Source of the DNA: an uncultured Pelagibacteraceae bacterium
GTDB lineage: Bacteria; Pseudomonadota; Alphaproteobacteria; Pelagibacterales; Pelagibacteraceae
DNA length: 64,000 nt
Direction: 5' to 3'
Assembly: GCA_902588585.1 (NCBI GenBank)
Contig: CACIPQ010000002.1
Location: 92,911 to 156,910, forward strand
Each line of letters opens with the position of its first letter. The stretch's first letter is position 1. The position numbers and the translations under genes were made by a program. The notes below the pieces were generated by a model. It had not been told where the DNA came from, did not search any database, and saw nothing but the letters and a program-made list of their open reading frames with translations. Shown in pieces: positions 1-10,095 of the stretch.

Positions 1-2154
1 GAAAAAATAGCTGATTTAGAGGCTAATAGTGCCCCTGTTAGAAAAAAACTAGAGGGTGGTATCAAGTTTAGAATCAAAAGTAGTTTCAAACCAGCTGGTG
101 ACCAGCCAGAGGCAATAAAGAAAATACTTCAAAATTTAAAGAATAAAAAAAATGAGCAGGTTTTGTTAGGTGTGACGGGTTCGGGTAAAACCTTTACAAT
201 GGCAAAAGTTATCGAATCTGCAAATAGACCAGCTTTGGTACTTGCACCAAATAAAACTTTAGCAGCTCAGTTATATGGAGAAATGAAAAGTTTTTTCCCG
301 GACAATGCTGTTGAATATTTTGTCTCTTATTACGACTACTACACACCAGAAGCCTACGTTCCTAGATCAGATACCTACATTGAAAAGGAAGCTTCAATTA
401 ACGAACAGATTGACAGGATGCGTCATTCCGCAACAAGATCATTACTCGAAAGAGACGATGTTATTATAGTTGCTAGCGTATCATGCATCTATGGCCTTGG
501 TTCGGTTGAGGCATACAGCAAGATGACTTTGGCCCTAAAAAAAAACTACGAATATGAAAGAGATGAAATAATAAAAACTTTTGTAAATTTACAATACAAA
601 AGAAATGATCAAAATTTTTTCAGAGGAACCTTCAGGGTAAGAGGAGAAAACTTAGAAGTATTTCCATCTCATTTGGAAGATAGAGCTTGGAGATTAACTT
701 TATTTGGAAATAAGTTGAAAAAGATTGAAGAATTTGACCCTTTAACTGGTGATAAAACAAACGATTTTCAAGTTATAAAATTATATGCAAATAGTCACTA
801 CATCACACCCAAGCCAACTATAGACCAGGCTATTAAAGAAATAAAAAAAGAATTGGAAGTAACGCTTGAAAAACATAAAGCTGACAACAAACTTCTTGAG
901 GCACAAAGACTAAGAGAAAGAACAAAATTTGATCTGGAAATGATAGAGGCTACGGGAACTTGTGCTGGAATTGAAAATTATTCAAGATTTTTATCGGGCA
1001 GAAAAAGAGGGGAACCACCTCCTACTCTTTTTGAATATTTTCCAGATAATACAATTGTGTTTGTTGATGAGAGTCATGTAACCGTTCCTCAGTTAAATGG
1101 TATGTATAAAGGAGACCACACAAGAAAAAGCACTCTTGCAGAATATGGTTTTAGATTGCCCTCGTGTATGGATAATAGACCACTAAAATTTGAAGAATGG
1201 GATGCGATGAGAACCCAAACTGTATTTGTTTCAGCAACACCAGGTCCATGGGAACTTAAACAAACTAAAAATCAATACATTGATCAAGTTATCAGACCTA
1301 CAGGTCTAATCGACCCAAGAGTAGAAATTAGGCCAGCAAAAACTCAGGTGGACGATTTATTTCATGAATCAAAAAAAATTATTGATAAAGGCTATAGAAT
1401 TTTGGTTACAACACTCACAAAAAAAATGGCCGAAGATTTAACTGAGTACTTACATGAAAATGGACTTAAAGTTAGATATATGCACTCAGATATAGAAACC
1501 CTTGAGAGAATTGAAATTATTCGAGACTTAAGAATGGGTGTTTTTGATATTTTGGTTGGGATCAATCTTCTTAGAGAAGGATTAGATATTCCAGAATGTG
1601 CTTTGGTAGCAATTTTGGACGCAGATAAAGAAGGATTCTTAAGATCTGAAACATCATTAGTACAAACTATCGGTAGAGCCGCAAGAAATGTTGACGGAAA
1701 AGTTATTCTCTATGCAGATAAAGTTACAAAAAGTATTGATAAAGCCATTAAAGAAACAGATCGAAGAAGAGAGAAACAAGAACAATACAATAAAAAAAAC
1801 AATATAAGCGCGGAATCAGTAAAAAAAGAAATCAATGATATCTTACAATCTGTATATGAAAAAGATTATGTCAAAGTAAGTGAAGGATCAAATGTTGGTG
1901 GAAACTTAAAAAAACATTTAAAGGCACTAAACAAGAAAATGAAGGAAGCAGCCTCTAATCTAGAATTTGAAGAAGCTGCGAAAATTAGAGATGAGATAAG
2001 AAAATTAGAGGCTAGTGATTTAGAAATAAATTTGAATCCTAAGATTTCCCAGTATAATCTTAAAAAAAAGATACATCCTCAAGGCAGATCAACTATGGGT
2101 ATGCCAGGAACTAAGGCCAGAAAGAATATTAAAAAATGGAAGCAAAAAAAATAA
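1..2154 (+). CDS. uvrB: UvrABC excinuclease subunit B (5' end outside window)
   Basis: Damage-recognition helicase subunit of nucleotide excision repair, which loads onto DNA with UvrA and recruits UvrC. The reading frame is open from base 1 and includes the family N-terminal PAGDQPEAI motif, so the true start lies upstream; 717 residues are visible. Counting from the first codon, Walker A GVTGSGKT is at 57-64, the damage-probing beta-hairpin with YYDYY at 110-114, the DESH Walker B at about 356-359, and helicase motifs ([17 protein letters not shown]) follow. A C-terminal UVR motif ([17 protein letters not shown]) would bind UvrC. The tail contains [17 protein letters not shown]. The stop lies inside the next gene (19 bp overlap). 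uvrC sits only 1.1 kb downstream on the same strand, so both excision genes may share a transcript. Confidence 0.97.
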   Translation, partial: EKIADLEANSAPVRKKLEGGIKFRIKSSFKPAGDQPEAIKKILQNLKNKKNEQVLLGVTGSGKTFTMAKVIESANRPALVLAPNKTLAAQLYGEMKSFFPDNAVEYFVSYYDYYTPEAYVPRSDTYIEKEASINEQIDRMRHSATRSLLERDDVIIVASVSCIYGLGSVEAYSKMTLALKKNYEYERDEIIKTFVNLQYKRNDQNFFRGTFRVRGENLEVFPSHLEDRAWRLTLFGNKLKKIEEFDPLTGDKTNDFQVIKLYANSHYITPKPTIDQAIKEIKKELEVTLEKHKADNKLLEAQRLRERTKFDLEMIEATGTCAGIENYSRFLSGRKRGEPPPTLFEYFPDNTIVFVDESHVTVPQLNGMYKGDHTRKSTLAEYGFRLPSCMDNRPLKFEEWDAMRTQTVFVSATPGPWELKQTKNQYIDQVIRPTGLIDPRVEIRPAKTQVDDLFHESKKIIDKGYRILVTTLTKKMAEDLTEYLHENGLKVRYMHSDIETLERIEIIRDLRMGVFDILVGINLLREGLDIPECALVAILDADKEGFLRSETSLVQTIGRAARNVDGKVILYADKVTKSIDKAIKETDRRREKQEQYNKKNNISAESVKKEINDILQSVYEKDYVKVSEGSNVGGNLKKHLKALNKKMKEAASNLEFEEAAKIRDEIRKLEASDLEINLNPKISQYNLKKKIHPQGRSTMGMPGTKARKNIKKWKQKK

Positions 2155-2891
2155 TAATAACCGGTGGTGCGACCAGAATTGGAGCTGCAATTGCAAAATC
2201 GCTAGCTGAAGAAGCTACTGATATTACAATTCATTACAACTCATCATCTTCAAAAGCAAAAAAAGTTAAAAAAGAATTAGATGGGTTAGGAATAAACGCC
2301 TACCTTTTAAAATCTAACTTAAATAAAGAAAGAGAAGTTGCTCAATTAATTAAAAAAGCAAAAAAGCAAATGGGAGGTCTTGACTGTCTAATCAACAATG
2401 CTTCAATATTTGAAAACGACGATATATCTAATTTTAGTTCAAAATCTTGGGAAAAACACATGGAGGTCAACTTAAAGTCTCCATCAATATTAATGAGAGA
2501 GTTTTTTAAACTAACAAAAAATAAACCTGGCAATATTATTAATATTATTGATCAAAGAATTTTTAAACTAACACCATTTTTTTTCTCATATTCGGTGAGC
2601 AAATATGGGCTTGCTGCTGCTACCAAAATCTCTGCAATGAAGTTTGCTCCTAATATAAGGGTCAACGGTATCGCTCCAGGGCCAACTATGAAAAATAAAA
2701 GACAATCTGAAAAGCATTTTAAATCACAGTGGAAATCTACAATTCTTCAAAAACAAGTTGATGTAAATAATATTTGTAATTTGGTAAAGTATTTTATTGA
2801 AAATGATAGTGTAACTGGACAAATTGTAAGCGTAGATAGTGGTCAAAGTTTAGGCTGGAAAACTCCTGACATAATAAAAGGTAAAGAATGA
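2136..2891 (+). CDS. Short-chain dehydrogenase, pteridine reductase (PTR1/FolM) type
   Basis: NAD(P)H-dependent reductase of the SDR superfamily, 251 residues. The cofactor motif is TGGATRIG (9-16), an Arg-containing TGxxxRxG as in pteridine reductases, and NNAS is at 87-90. The usual catalytic Ser is replaced by Asp139, which lies 13 residues before Tyr152, with Lys156 four residues later. This Asp-Tyr-Lys spacing matches PTR1/FolM (dihydromonapterin/dihydrofolate reductase). The gene overlaps uvrB by 19 bp and folB by 4 bp (ATGA), so it is translationally linked to a folate gene. Inference: it reduces a pterin or dihydrofolate. Whether it replaces FolA cannot be judged from this window. Generic SDR membership is certain; the substrate is less so. 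Confidence 0.85.
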   Translation: MEAKKIIITGGATRIGAAIAKSLAEEATDITIHYNSSSSKAKKVKKELDGLGINAYLLKSNLNKEREVAQLIKKAKKQMGGLDCLINNASIFENDDISNFSSKSWEKHMEVNLKSPSILMREFFKLTKNKPGNIINIIDQRIFKLTPFFFSYSVSKYGLAAATKISAMKFAPNIRVNGIAPGPTMKNKRQSEKHFKSQWKSTILQKQVDVNNICNLVKYFIENDSVTGQIVSVDSGQSLGWKTPDIIKGKE

Positions 2892-3292
2892 AAATTATAA
2901 AATTCAAAGACAAGAAACATTTTAGCTACAAACGAAAGATACTAGTTAAAAATTTAATTCTAAAAATATCTGTGGGAATTCATGATTTTGAAAAAAAGAA
3001 AAAGCAAAGGGTAAAATTCAATGTCAATATTGATACCGACCCTAATGTAGCCCCTGATGATAATAATTTAGAAAGCATTATTAATTATGAAGATGTTATT
3101 AAAAATATAGAAAAAATTACAAATAAAAAACATTATCCGTTATTGGAAACATTAGCAGAAAAAATATTATTAAAACTTTTTGAGAACAGAAAGGTTAAAA
3201 AAGTTAAACTACGAATTGAAAAATTAGATATTTTAAAAAATACTTCTTCAGTTGGAATAGAAATCGAAAAAAGTAAATTCAATGAGTCTTGA
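2888..3292 (+). CDS. folB: Dihydroneopterin aldolase
   Basis: Folate-pathway enzyme that cleaves 7,8-dihydroneopterin to 6-hydroxymethyl-dihydropterin and glycolaldehyde. The 134-residue protein has the tunnelling-fold pattern of FolB: an early [12 protein letters not shown] strand-turn, INYEDV in the middle, [10 protein letters not shown] carrying the catalytic Glu, and a late RIEKLDIL carrying the conserved Lys. Length is close to the family norm (about 120), with a short N-terminal extension. Its ATG overlaps the stop of the pteridine reductase gene and its end overlaps uvrC by 11 bp, so the folate pair is embedded between uvrB and uvrC. Confidence 0.88.
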   Translation: MKIIKFKDKKHFSYKRKILVKNLILKISVGIHDFEKKKKQRVKFNVNIDTDPNVAPDDNNLESIINYEDVIKNIEKITNKKHYPLLETLAEKILLKLFENRKVKKVKLRIEKLDILKNTSSVGIEIEKSKFNES

Positions 3293-5117
3293 TAAAGGAA
3301 AAGAAATTATAAAACAAAAAATTCCTAACCTTACGAAAGATCCAGGGGTTTATAAGATGTTAGGTGAAAGAAGTGAAATTCTTTATGTGGGAAAAGCCAA
3401 AAATATTCCAAATCGTTTAAAAAGTTATGTTTCTGATAGTCACCTGCCTATTAGAACTGAAAGAATGTTGTCTCTAACAAAAAATCTAGAAACAACAACA
3501 ACTACAAGCGAAAGTGAAGCTTTGTTGTTAGAAGCAAATTTAATAAAAAAACACAAACCAAGATTTAATATTTTATTAAGGGATGATAAATCTTTTCCAT
3601 ACATCTACATTGGACATAAAGATAAATGGCCACAATTAACCAAATTAAGAGGAAAAAAAAGTAGAAATGGGTATTATTTTGGTCCATTTGCATCTGTCGG
3701 TTCAGCAAACTGGACTATAAAAATATTACAAAAAGTTTTCTTGCTACGTGTTTGTGACGATACTGTTTTTAAGAATAGAAAACGCCCTTGTATTTTGTAT
3801 CAAATTAAAAGATGTGCAGCGCCCTGCATGAATTATATCAGTGAAAAAAGCTACGGGAGTTTAGTAGAAAATGCTGTAGATTTTATTTCTGGTAAATCAC
3901 ACCAAATCCAAAATAAATTTTCTGAAGAAATGGAAAAAGCCAGTAAAGAACTAGATTATGAAAAAGCCGCCATTATTAGAGATAGAATTAAAGCGTTAAC
4001 TCAAATTCAATCTTCTCAAAAAGTTAGGGAGACCAATTTAAAAGAAGCTGACGTAATTTCTATTTTTAAAGAATCCGGTAAAACATGTGTTCAGGTTTTC
4101 TTTTTTAGATCAAAACAAAATTGGGGCAACCAAGCATATTTTCCAAAACATGATCCAGATGAAAAAATAGAAAAAATTTTATCTTCATTTATAGGTCAAT
4201 TTTATGAAAATAAAAGTGTGCCTAAAATAATACTTGTAAATGCTAATATAGAGGACAGCCTCTTGTTAGAAAAAACGTTTTCAAAAAGAGAAAAAAAAGA
4301 AATATCAGTTAAACTAGCTAAAACAAAAGATGAAAAAACTTTATCAAGATTAGCTGAAAAAAATGCGAAAGAATCGCTTACTCAAAAGATTTTACAAACA
4401 GAGAGTAACTCAAAGCTTATTGATGATCTTTCTGATAAATTTTCGTTAAGATTTAATATAAATCTAATAGAGGTTTATGATAATAGCCACATTCAAGGAT
4501 CTGACTCTGTTGGTGCTTTAATTGCATTTGGAAAAGAAGGTTTTCTTAAAAAGAGGTATAGAAAATTTAATATAAAATCAGAGTCTGTAAAAGGGGATGA
4601 CTACGGCATGATGAAAGAAGTATTAAAAAGAAGATTTTCTAGAGCATTAAAAGAAGAAAAAAATACTCTGTCACTTCCTGATTTAGTTCTAGTCGATGGA
4701 GGAAAAGGCCAATATTCCGTAAGCAGAGAAGTATTAAATGATCTGGGACTTCATCAATTACCAATTATTGCTATAGCCAAAGGAAAAAATAGAAATGCAG
4801 GTGATGAAACTTTTTTTCACGAAGGAAAAACTATTAAATTTAAAAAGAATGACTCTATTTTATTTTTTTTACAGAGACTTAGAGATGAGGCTCATAGATT
4901 TGCTATAAGCGCTCACAGATCTAAAAGAAGAAAAAATCTTAGCAAATCTCTTCTAGATCAAATATCTGGAATTGGAAAAAACAGAAAAAGAGCCTTGCTT
5001 AATCATTTTGGTTCTGCAAAATTAGTAGAGTCTGCAAGTTTTGAAGATTTAAAATCTGTCGAAGGAATTGAGGAAAATATTGCAAAAAAAATTCATAATT
5101 TTTTTCATGAGGATTAG
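3282..5117 (+). CDS. uvrC: UvrABC excinuclease subunit C
   Basis: Dual-incision nuclease of nucleotide excision repair, 611 residues (normal length). The N-terminal GIY-YIG nuclease domain (about 15-95) shows GVYKM and LYVGKAKN. A Cys-rich stretch with [13 protein letters not shown] follows, then a UVR motif ([20 protein letters not shown]) that pairs with UvrB. The C-terminal RNase H-like nuclease has [16 protein letters not shown] and VLVDGGKGQ, and the end carries a helix-hairpin-helix pair ([19 protein letters not shown]). It overlaps folB by 11 bp and is followed after 2 bp by pgsA, a common alphaproteobacterial pairing. Confidence 0.97.
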   Translation: MSLDKGKEIIKQKIPNLTKDPGVYKMLGERSEILYVGKAKNIPNRLKSYVSDSHLPIRTERMLSLTKNLETTTTTSESEALLLEANLIKKHKPRFNILLRDDKSFPYIYIGHKDKWPQLTKLRGKKSRNGYYFGPFASVGSANWTIKILQKVFLLRVCDDTVFKNRKRPCILYQIKRCAAPCMNYISEKSYGSLVENAVDFISGKSHQIQNKFSEEMEKASKELDYEKAAIIRDRIKALTQIQSSQKVRETNLKEADVISIFKESGKTCVQVFFFRSKQNWGNQAYFPKHDPDEKIEKILSSFIGQFYENKSVPKIILVNANIEDSLLLEKTFSKREKKEISVKLAKTKDEKTLSRLAEKNAKESLTQKILQTESNSKLIDDLSDKFSLRFNINLIEVYDNSHIQGSDSVGALIAFGKEGFLKKRYRKFNIKSESVKGDDYGMMKEVLKRRFSRALKEEKNTLSLPDLVLVDGGKGQYSVSREVLNDLGLHQLPIIAIAKGKNRNAGDETFFHEGKTIKFKKNDSILFFLQRLRDEAHRFAISAHRSKRRKNLSKSLLDQISGIGKNRKRALLNHFGSAKLVESASFEDLKSVEGIEENIAKKIHNFFHED

Positions 5118-5119
5118 TT

Positions 5120-5707
5120 ATGAACATTAAGATACCTAATATTTTAACTATTGGTCGTATTATAATCGTTCCAATTTTCGTATTGTCATTTTTCATACCG
5201 GGTGTAGTTGGTGATTTAGTTCCTTTCTTTCTTTTTGTTTTGGCAAGCTTTACTGATTACCTGGATGGATTATTAGCAAGACTATACAAAGAGGAGTCAA
5301 AACTTGGTGAACTTTTAGATCCTATTGCTGACAAAATTTTAGTAGCAGCAGCTTTGGTATTATTGGTTATGAATGGAATTATAAAAAACTATGAGGTAAT
5401 TGCCGCTATAGTTATTTTAACTAGAGAAATATTAATATCAGGATTAAGAGAATTCTTAGCAAAAAAGAGAGAGAAGAGTTTGCCGGTTTCTAGTCTTTCA
5501 AAATTCAAAACCTTGGTACAAATGCTTTCTATAGCAATGCTATTAACTGGAGAAACTGGAAATAAAATTATTAATTTTCAAGACTACAATGCGCAAACTA
5601 TTGGGATCATTTTACTTTGGATTGCAGCATTTTTAACTATATATACTGGATATGATTATTTAAGAAAAGGCATAGGCAGTGCGATTAGTGATGATGAAAA
5701 TAAATAG
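5120..5707 (+). CDS. pgsA: CDP-diacylglycerol--glycerol-3-phosphate 3-phosphatidyltransferase
   Basis: Inner-membrane enzyme that makes phosphatidylglycerol phosphate, the committed step to phosphatidylglycerol. The protein has 195 residues and several membrane helices. The CDP-alcohol phosphotransferase motif is complete: Asp46, Asp49-Gly50, Ala53-Arg54, Gly63, Asp67 and Asp71. It starts 2 bp after uvrC and ends 2 bp before the methyltransferase gene. Confidence 0.95.
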   Translation: MNIKIPNILTIGRIIIVPIFVLSFFIPGVVGDLVPFFLFVLASFTDYLDGLLARLYKEESKLGELLDPIADKILVAAALVLLVMNGIIKNYEVIAAIVILTREILISGLREFLAKKREKSLPVSSLSKFKTLVQMLSIAMLLTGETGNKIINFQDYNAQTIGIILLWIAAFLTIYTGYDYLRKGIGSAISDDENK

Positions 5708-5709
5708 CC

Positions 5710-6444
5710 ATGGTTTTATCAAAGATTAACATCAGAGAGAAAGAATTTCATAACAAACTTCATTCATCAGGTAGTCCAAGGTCTGAAAACAAATACTATA
5801 AGGCCTTACACAACTTATATGATGATTTTTTAATTTTATTACAGAATAAAACTCCAGGTAAAAAAGTTTTAGATTTTGGTTGCGGCAACGGAGTTTATAC
5901 CGAAAAAGTTTTAAACTTTAATCCATCTAAAATTACAGCAATAGATATTTCTGAAAAAGCTATAGAAGTTGCAAAAAGTAAAAATCATAAAATGGTAGAT
6001 TATATTGTGGAAAATTGTGAAAATACTAAATTAAATTCAAATAGTTTTGATTTAATCTATGGGGTTGGGATATTACATCATTTGAAATTAAATGATGCTG
6101 TTAAAGAAATAGAAAGATTACTTAAAAAAAACGGTAATATTATTTTTATTGAACCTTTAGGAACAAATCCAGCAATAAACTTGTATAGAAAGCTTACCCC
6201 AAATTCAAGATCAGCAGATGAACACCCATTAACATTTAATGATATTAAATATTTTAGAACCCTTTTTAGTAAAGTCAAAATTAACTACTACGGTTTTTTT
6301 ACCTTATTATTTCTTTCATTGTATAAATCTCCCAAAGATTCAAAAATATTTTTTATCTTGTCTAAAGCTGACCAAATCTTATTTAAAATTCCATTTTTCA
6401 AATTTCTTGCGTGGTCTATATTGATTGAGGCAGAAAAAAATTAG
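5710..6444 (+). CDS. Class I SAM-dependent methyltransferase, substrate unknown
   Basis: The 244-residue protein has a Rossmann SAM site: motif I VLDFGCGNGVYTE (about 54-66), an acidic loop (ITAIDIS), and a motif IV/post-IV stretch SFDLIYGVGILHHL. This is the Methyltransf_11/25 type that acts on small molecules, lipids or quinones. The C-terminal third is rich in aromatic and hydrophobic residues. It starts 2 bp after pgsA and overlaps the convergent ilvE by 4 bp. Neighbours give no firm substrate; lipid or ubiquinone/menaquinone-like head groups are possible but unproven. Confidence 0.8.
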   Translation: MVLSKINIREKEFHNKLHSSGSPRSENKYYKALHNLYDDFLILLQNKTPGKKVLDFGCGNGVYTEKVLNFNPSKITAIDISEKAIEVAKSKNHKMVDYIVENCENTKLNSNSFDLIYGVGILHHLKLNDAVKEIERLLKKNGNIIFIEPLGTNPAINLYRKLTPNSRSADEHPLTFNDIKYFRTLFSKVKINYYGFFTLLFLSLYKSPKDSKIFFILSKADQILFKIPFFKFLAWSILIEAEKN

Positions 6445-7328
6445 GCTGCAACTTTTTTTCTTACAAGATCTTGGTAGCTTTGGGATAGGCCTTTAATTAC
6501 TTCGCAGACTGTAAAATTGAATTTGTCTATTTGAGAAACCGGTGTTATTTCTGCGGCAGTACCAGTCAGAAAACATCCGGAAAAAACAGACATTTCTTCT
6601 GGTTTAATTTTTCTCTCCACAACTTTTATTCCTTTTGATTTGGCTATACCAATCACACATCTTCTAGTAATTCCGTCTAAAAAAGAATCAGGTGTAGGAG
6701 TGTGTAAAGATCCGTCTTTATCTTTAAAGAAAATATTAGCACCTGTAGCTTCTGCAATATTGCCTTCATGATCTAACATCAAAGCATCTGTATATCCTTT
6801 GCTTTCTGCGTCGTGCTTGGACAATGTACATATCATATAAAGTCCAGCTGCTTTTGTGTCCCAAGGAACAGAATTTGGAGAAGGTCTTCGCCAGGAAGAA
6901 GTTTTAAGTCTAATTCCTTTTAATTTTAATTTTGGATCAAAATATGAGCCCCATTCCCATGATGCAATAGCAACATGTATTTTATTTTTTTGTGCGGAGA
7001 TAGCCATCATTTCGCTTCCCCTCCAAACAACTGGTCTTACATAACCATTTTTAATTTTTTGGACTGTAATAATTTCCTGACAAGCACTATTTATTTCTTT
7101 TTTGTTATAAGGCATAGCTATTCCCATTCTTTTTGCAGAATGAAATAATCTATCAGTATGTTCTTCGAGTTTAAAAATTTCTCCATCATAAACTCTCTCT
7201 CCTTCAAAAACACAGCTCGCATAGTGCAGCCCGTGGTTTAAAAGATGAACTTTGGCATTTTTCCAATCAACTAATTCTCCGTTGAACCAAATTTTTCCTG
7301 ATCTCTTGTCGTAAGGAATTGTTTCCAT
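6441..7328 (-). CDS. ilvE: Branched-chain amino acid aminotransferase
   Basis: PLP enzyme of fold type IV that transaminates the keto acids of Leu, Ile and Val. I place the start at the ATG giving METIPYDKRSGKIWFNGEL (295 residues, the normal size); an upstream TTG would add 25 residues unlike the family. The PLP lysine lies in VPWDTKAAGLY, followed by the EATGANIFF and DGITRRCVIGIAK motifs. It is divergent from the MarR gene across 78 bp and overlaps the methyltransferase end by 4 bp. Confidence 0.93.
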   Translation of the reverse strand: METIPYDKRSGKIWFNGELVDWKNAKVHLLNHGLHYASCVFEGERVYDGEIFKLEEHTDRLFHSAKRMGIAMPYNKKEINSACQEIITVQKIKNGYVRPVVWRGSEMMAISAQKNKIHVAIASWEWGSYFDPKLKLKGIRLKTSSWRRPSPNSVPWDTKAAGLYMICTLSKHDAESKGYTDALMLDHEGNIAEATGANIFFKDKDGSLHTPTPDSFLDGITRRCVIGIAKSKGIKVVERKIKPEEMSVFSGCFLTGTAAEITPVSQIDKFNFTVCEVIKGLSQSYQDLVRKKVAA

Positions 7329-7406
7329 TGGGTTTAAATTAAATAATTTTTCTCTAACAAAAAAGTATAATTGTTGATAAAATAAGTCAACATATCTGAC
7401 CAAAAT
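7329..7406. promoter_or_regulatory. Divergent control region between ilvE and the marR operon
   Basis: The 78 bp between the chosen ilvE start and the marR start must hold promoters for both genes. It is very AT-rich and I see no Shine-Dalgarno-like sequence before either start. A MarR protein often binds its own divergent promoter, so this is the natural place to look for an operator. I could not identify a clear palindrome by eye. Confidence 0.35.
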
Positions 7407-7850
7407 ATGAAAGATTTACTTTATTTAAAGGATGAACAAATTAAAGATTGCATACAATTGCTTCTTTATGCTTATAGAGAAACGTTCTCTGATCCAGTAG
7501 AAATTTTAAAAAAAAACTCCCTAGGCCCAGCACATCATAGAACTTTACATTTAATAGAAAGAAACGAAGGTATAAGTGTAAATGAACTTCTATTAAAATT
7601 AAAAATAACAAAACAAAGTTTAAATAGAGTCATAAGAGACTTAAAACATTTAAAAATTATAAAACAAATTAAAGATTCAAGTGACACAAGAAGAAAGCTT
7701 TTGTACTTAGATCAAAATGGAAAAAAATTTTACAAAGAAGTTTTTGAAAGTCAAAAAAAACGTATATTTAATGCTTTGAAGGAATCAGATTCTGAATCTG
7801 TAATAAAATTTAAAGAAGTTTTAAAAAAAATAATTAATGGAAAAAAATAA
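7407..7850 (+). CDS. MarR family transcriptional regulator (PetP-like)
   Basis: Winged-helix dimeric regulator of 147 residues. The recognition segment is ISVNELLLKLKITKQSLNRVIRDLKHLKII (described in two parts: ISVNELLLKLKITKQS then LNRVIRDLKHL), followed by a wing with DSSDTRRKLLYLD. It overlaps the response-regulator gene by 14 bp. In Rhodobacter a MarR-type gene (petP) and an OmpR-type gene (petR) sit together near the bc1 operon and are needed for its expression. The same pair occurs here with petABC 8 kb away, so PetP is a reasonable inference. Confidence 0.85.
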   Translation: MKDLLYLKDEQIKDCIQLLLYAYRETFSDPVEILKKNSLGPAHHRTLHLIERNEGISVNELLLKLKITKQSLNRVIRDLKHLKIIKQIKDSSDTRRKLLYLDQNGKKFYKEVFESQKKRIFNALKESDSESVIKFKEVLKKIINGKK

Positions 7851-8514
7851 ATTTCATATATTGGTTGTTGATGATGATGATAAGATAAGATCTTTGATAA
7901 AAGAATTTTTATCGGAAAAAGGCTTTATAGTATCTTCGGCAGAAAATGCTGAAAAAGCAAAATTAAAAATTGAAACTTTTAATTTTAACTTAATAATACT
8001 AGATGTAATGATGCCAGGTCAAAGCGGCTACGAACTCACAAAAGAATTAAAAGAATCAAAAAATATACCAATAATATTATTAACAGCAAAAGGAGAGGTT
8101 GAAAGCAGAATACACGGTTTAGAACTTGGTGCTGATGACTATCTTGGTAAACCTTTTGACCCGAAAGAATTATTGCTTAGAGTAAAAAATGTAATAAAAA
8201 TGAACATTGATCCTAATACCTTGTTATCAAGTAAAATTGGTGAAGCAGAATTAAATTTAAACAAAATGATTATAAAATTAAAGAATAAAGTTCAAAAAAT
8301 TAATTTGTCAGAAAAAAAAGTTTTAATGAAAATGCTTTCTTCCCCTGGTAGAATATTTTCACGCTCTGAAATTGGAAAAATTGCAAAAATATCAAAAGAA
8401 AGATCTATTGATGTAATGATTACAAGGCTGAGAAAAAAAATAGAAATAAACCCTAGAAATCCAAAATTTTTACAAACAATTAGAGGTTCGGGCTATGTCC
8501 TTTGGATTAAATAA
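7837..8514 (+). CDS. OmpR-family two-component response regulator (PetR-like)
   Basis: DNA-binding response regulator of 225 residues. The receiver domain (about 1-120) has the acidic pocket VVDDDD (10-15), the phosphoacceptor Asp56 in LIILDVMMPG, and the switch Lys in GKPFDPKELLLRV. The C-terminal winged helix (about 130-225) ends with the OmpR-type RSIDVMITRLRKKIE and IRGSGYVLW. It overlaps marR by 14 bp and the histidine kinase gene by 20 bp, so all three should be co-translated and the kinase is the likely partner. PetR of Rhodobacter is the closest functional analogue by context. Confidence 0.92.
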   Translation: MEKNKFHILVVDDDDKIRSLIKEFLSEKGFIVSSAENAEKAKLKIETFNFNLIILDVMMPGQSGYELTKELKESKNIPIILLTAKGEVESRIHGLELGADDYLGKPFDPKELLLRVKNVIKMNIDPNTLLSSKIGEAELNLNKMIIKLKNKVQKINLSEKKVLMKMLSSPGRIFSRSEIGKIAKISKERSIDVMITRLRKKIEINPRNPKFLQTIRGSGYVLWIK

Positions 8515-9820
8515 TTTATTAAAAAAAATATTACCAAAAAGATTGTTTTATAGAGCATTAATTATTGTGGCTGCTCCTATAATTATCTTGCAATTAACAA
8601 TTTCTATAGTTTTTTTTGATAGTATTTGGATCAAGGCAAATAAAGGAATGACTAGATCGCTTGTTGGTGAAATTGAAACTTTGTTTGATGTTTACAAGTC
8701 TAATGAAAACAAAAATAATATTAAACAGCTTACAGATATATATAAAAAGAACTTTGATTTCGTTATTAATATAAAGGCTGGCGAAGAACTTCCAAAAACA
8801 AAATCTGATAGACGCTTTAGTCCAATGGATAGATCTCTGAGAAGAGAAATGAAACATGTTTTTGGTAACAATAATTACTGGTTCGATACAGTTACATATA
8901 TTGAATTGGTTGACTTAAGAATTCAAACAGAGAGCGAAGTTATTCAAATTTTTTTTCCAAAAGACAAAATAGCTCCTTCTTCAGTTCGAGTATTTGTTTT
9001 GTGGCTAACCGTACCTTCTTTACTTTTAATTTTTATAGCCCTAATTTTTTTAAAAAATCAAACACGCCCTCTGGTCAAATTATCAAAAGCAGCTGAAAGA
9101 TTCGGAAAAGGTGAAACAATTGATGATTTAAGACCTTCAGGAGCCTTAGAAATTCGTAAAGCTACTTATGAATTTGACAGAATGATGAAAAGAATTAATA
9201 AACATCTCGCTCAAAGATCAGAGATGCTGTCTGGCATAAGCCATGACCTTAGAACCCCTCTTACAAGATTAAAGCTTCAATTGGCAATGATGGATAAAAA
9301 AGATCTAGCAAAAAAAATGACGGCAGACATAGATGAGATGGAAAAAATGTTGAACGATTATTTACAGTACGCCAAATCTCAATCAGAAGAAAGTTCAGTT
9401 AAAATTGATATTAATAATATGATTCAAGAAATGCTTAAAAATTATGAAAAAAAAAGATGCGAGTTAGTATCGACAGAAAAAATTGTAATTGAGGGAAGAA
9501 GAAATCTTATAAAAAGATGTATTCAAAACATTATTGAAAATGGACTTGCATATGGAGATAAAATTTTGATTGAAATAAAAAAGTCTCTTAATGGAGTTGT
9601 TATTATAGTGGAAGATAACGGACCAGGTATTCCCAAATATGAATACACAAATGTCTTCAAGCCATTTTATAGAGTAGACAAAAGTAGAGGACTAAATAAA
9701 TCTGGTGTAGGCTTGGGTCTATCAATTTCTCAGGACATAATTAAATCGCACGGTGGAAACATTTCTTTGTCTGAGAGCAGATTTAAAGGTTTGTTGGTTA
9801 AAATCTCTTTACCTTTTTGA
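8495..9820 (+). CDS. Membrane sensor histidine kinase (EnvZ-like)
   Basis: Partner kinase for the upstream regulator, 441 residues. A transmembrane helix lies at about 18-45, followed by a periplasmic region of about 120 residues and a second helix at about 163-186. HAMP and a DHp domain with phosphoacceptor His250 in GISHDLRTPLTRLKL come next. The ATPase domain has the N box (CIQNIIENGLAYG), G1 (VEDNGPGIP) and G2 (GLGLSI). The 3' end overlaps the convergent ubiK gene by 12 bp. The signal sensed is not evident. Confidence 0.92.
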   Translation: MSFGLNNLLKKILPKRLFYRALIIVAAPIIILQLTISIVFFDSIWIKANKGMTRSLVGEIETLFDVYKSNENKNNIKQLTDIYKKNFDFVINIKAGEELPKTKSDRRFSPMDRSLRREMKHVFGNNNYWFDTVTYIELVDLRIQTESEVIQIFFPKDKIAPSSVRVFVLWLTVPSLLLIFIALIFLKNQTRPLVKLSKAAERFGKGETIDDLRPSGALEIRKATYEFDRMMKRINKHLAQRSEMLSGISHDLRTPLTRLKLQLAMMDKKDLAKKMTADIDEMEKMLNDYLQYAKSQSEESSVKIDINNMIQEMLKNYEKKRCELVSTEKIVIEGRRNLIKRCIQNIIENGLAYGDKILIEIKKSLNGVVIIVEDNGPGIPKYEYTNVFKPFYRVDKSRGLNKSGVGLGLSISQDIIKSHGGNISLSESRFKGLLVKISLPF

Positions 9821-10039
9821 TTTTTTTTTCTTCAATACGTTTATCTCTTTCTGCTGTTTCTCAATTATTTTTTTAAGAACAGCAAATTCTTCTCTGGTAA
9901 CTAAATCCAACTTGTTTGCAAATTTCTCTTTGTTAAACTTCGCTGAGGTTAGAAGTCCTTTTGCTAGATCTTGAGAGGTTAGAACCCCTGTTTCAATTAA
10001 ACTTGACATCATCTTAAAAAATTTTTCTGGATTGTTCAT
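9809..10039 (-). CDS. ubiK: Ubiquinone biosynthesis accessory factor UbiK (BMFP domain)
   Basis: Small helical protein (76 residues) of the BMFP/YqiC family, which assists the soluble ubiquinone-synthesis complex and binds membranes as a coiled-coil trimer. The diagnostic C-terminal coiled coil is present: VTREEFAVLKKIIEKQQ followed by a Lys-rich tail. It is divergent from lgt (56 bp gap) and converges on the histidine kinase gene. ubiA lies in the same window at about 52.5 kb. Confidence 0.85.
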   Translation of the reverse strand: MNNPEKFFKMMSSLIETGVLTSQDLAKGLLTSAKFNKEKFANKLDLVTREEFAVLKKIIEKQQKEINVLKKKKSKR

Positions 10040-10095
10040 GTTTTCACCTTAAATTATAAGTAATTTAATTTCAATTGTGATAAATTAAATCAAAG

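Noticed and set aside
7329-7403. 25-residue N-terminal extension of IlvE from a TTG
   Set aside because: It is not typical of the family, and the ATG at 7328 gives the expected start and length.
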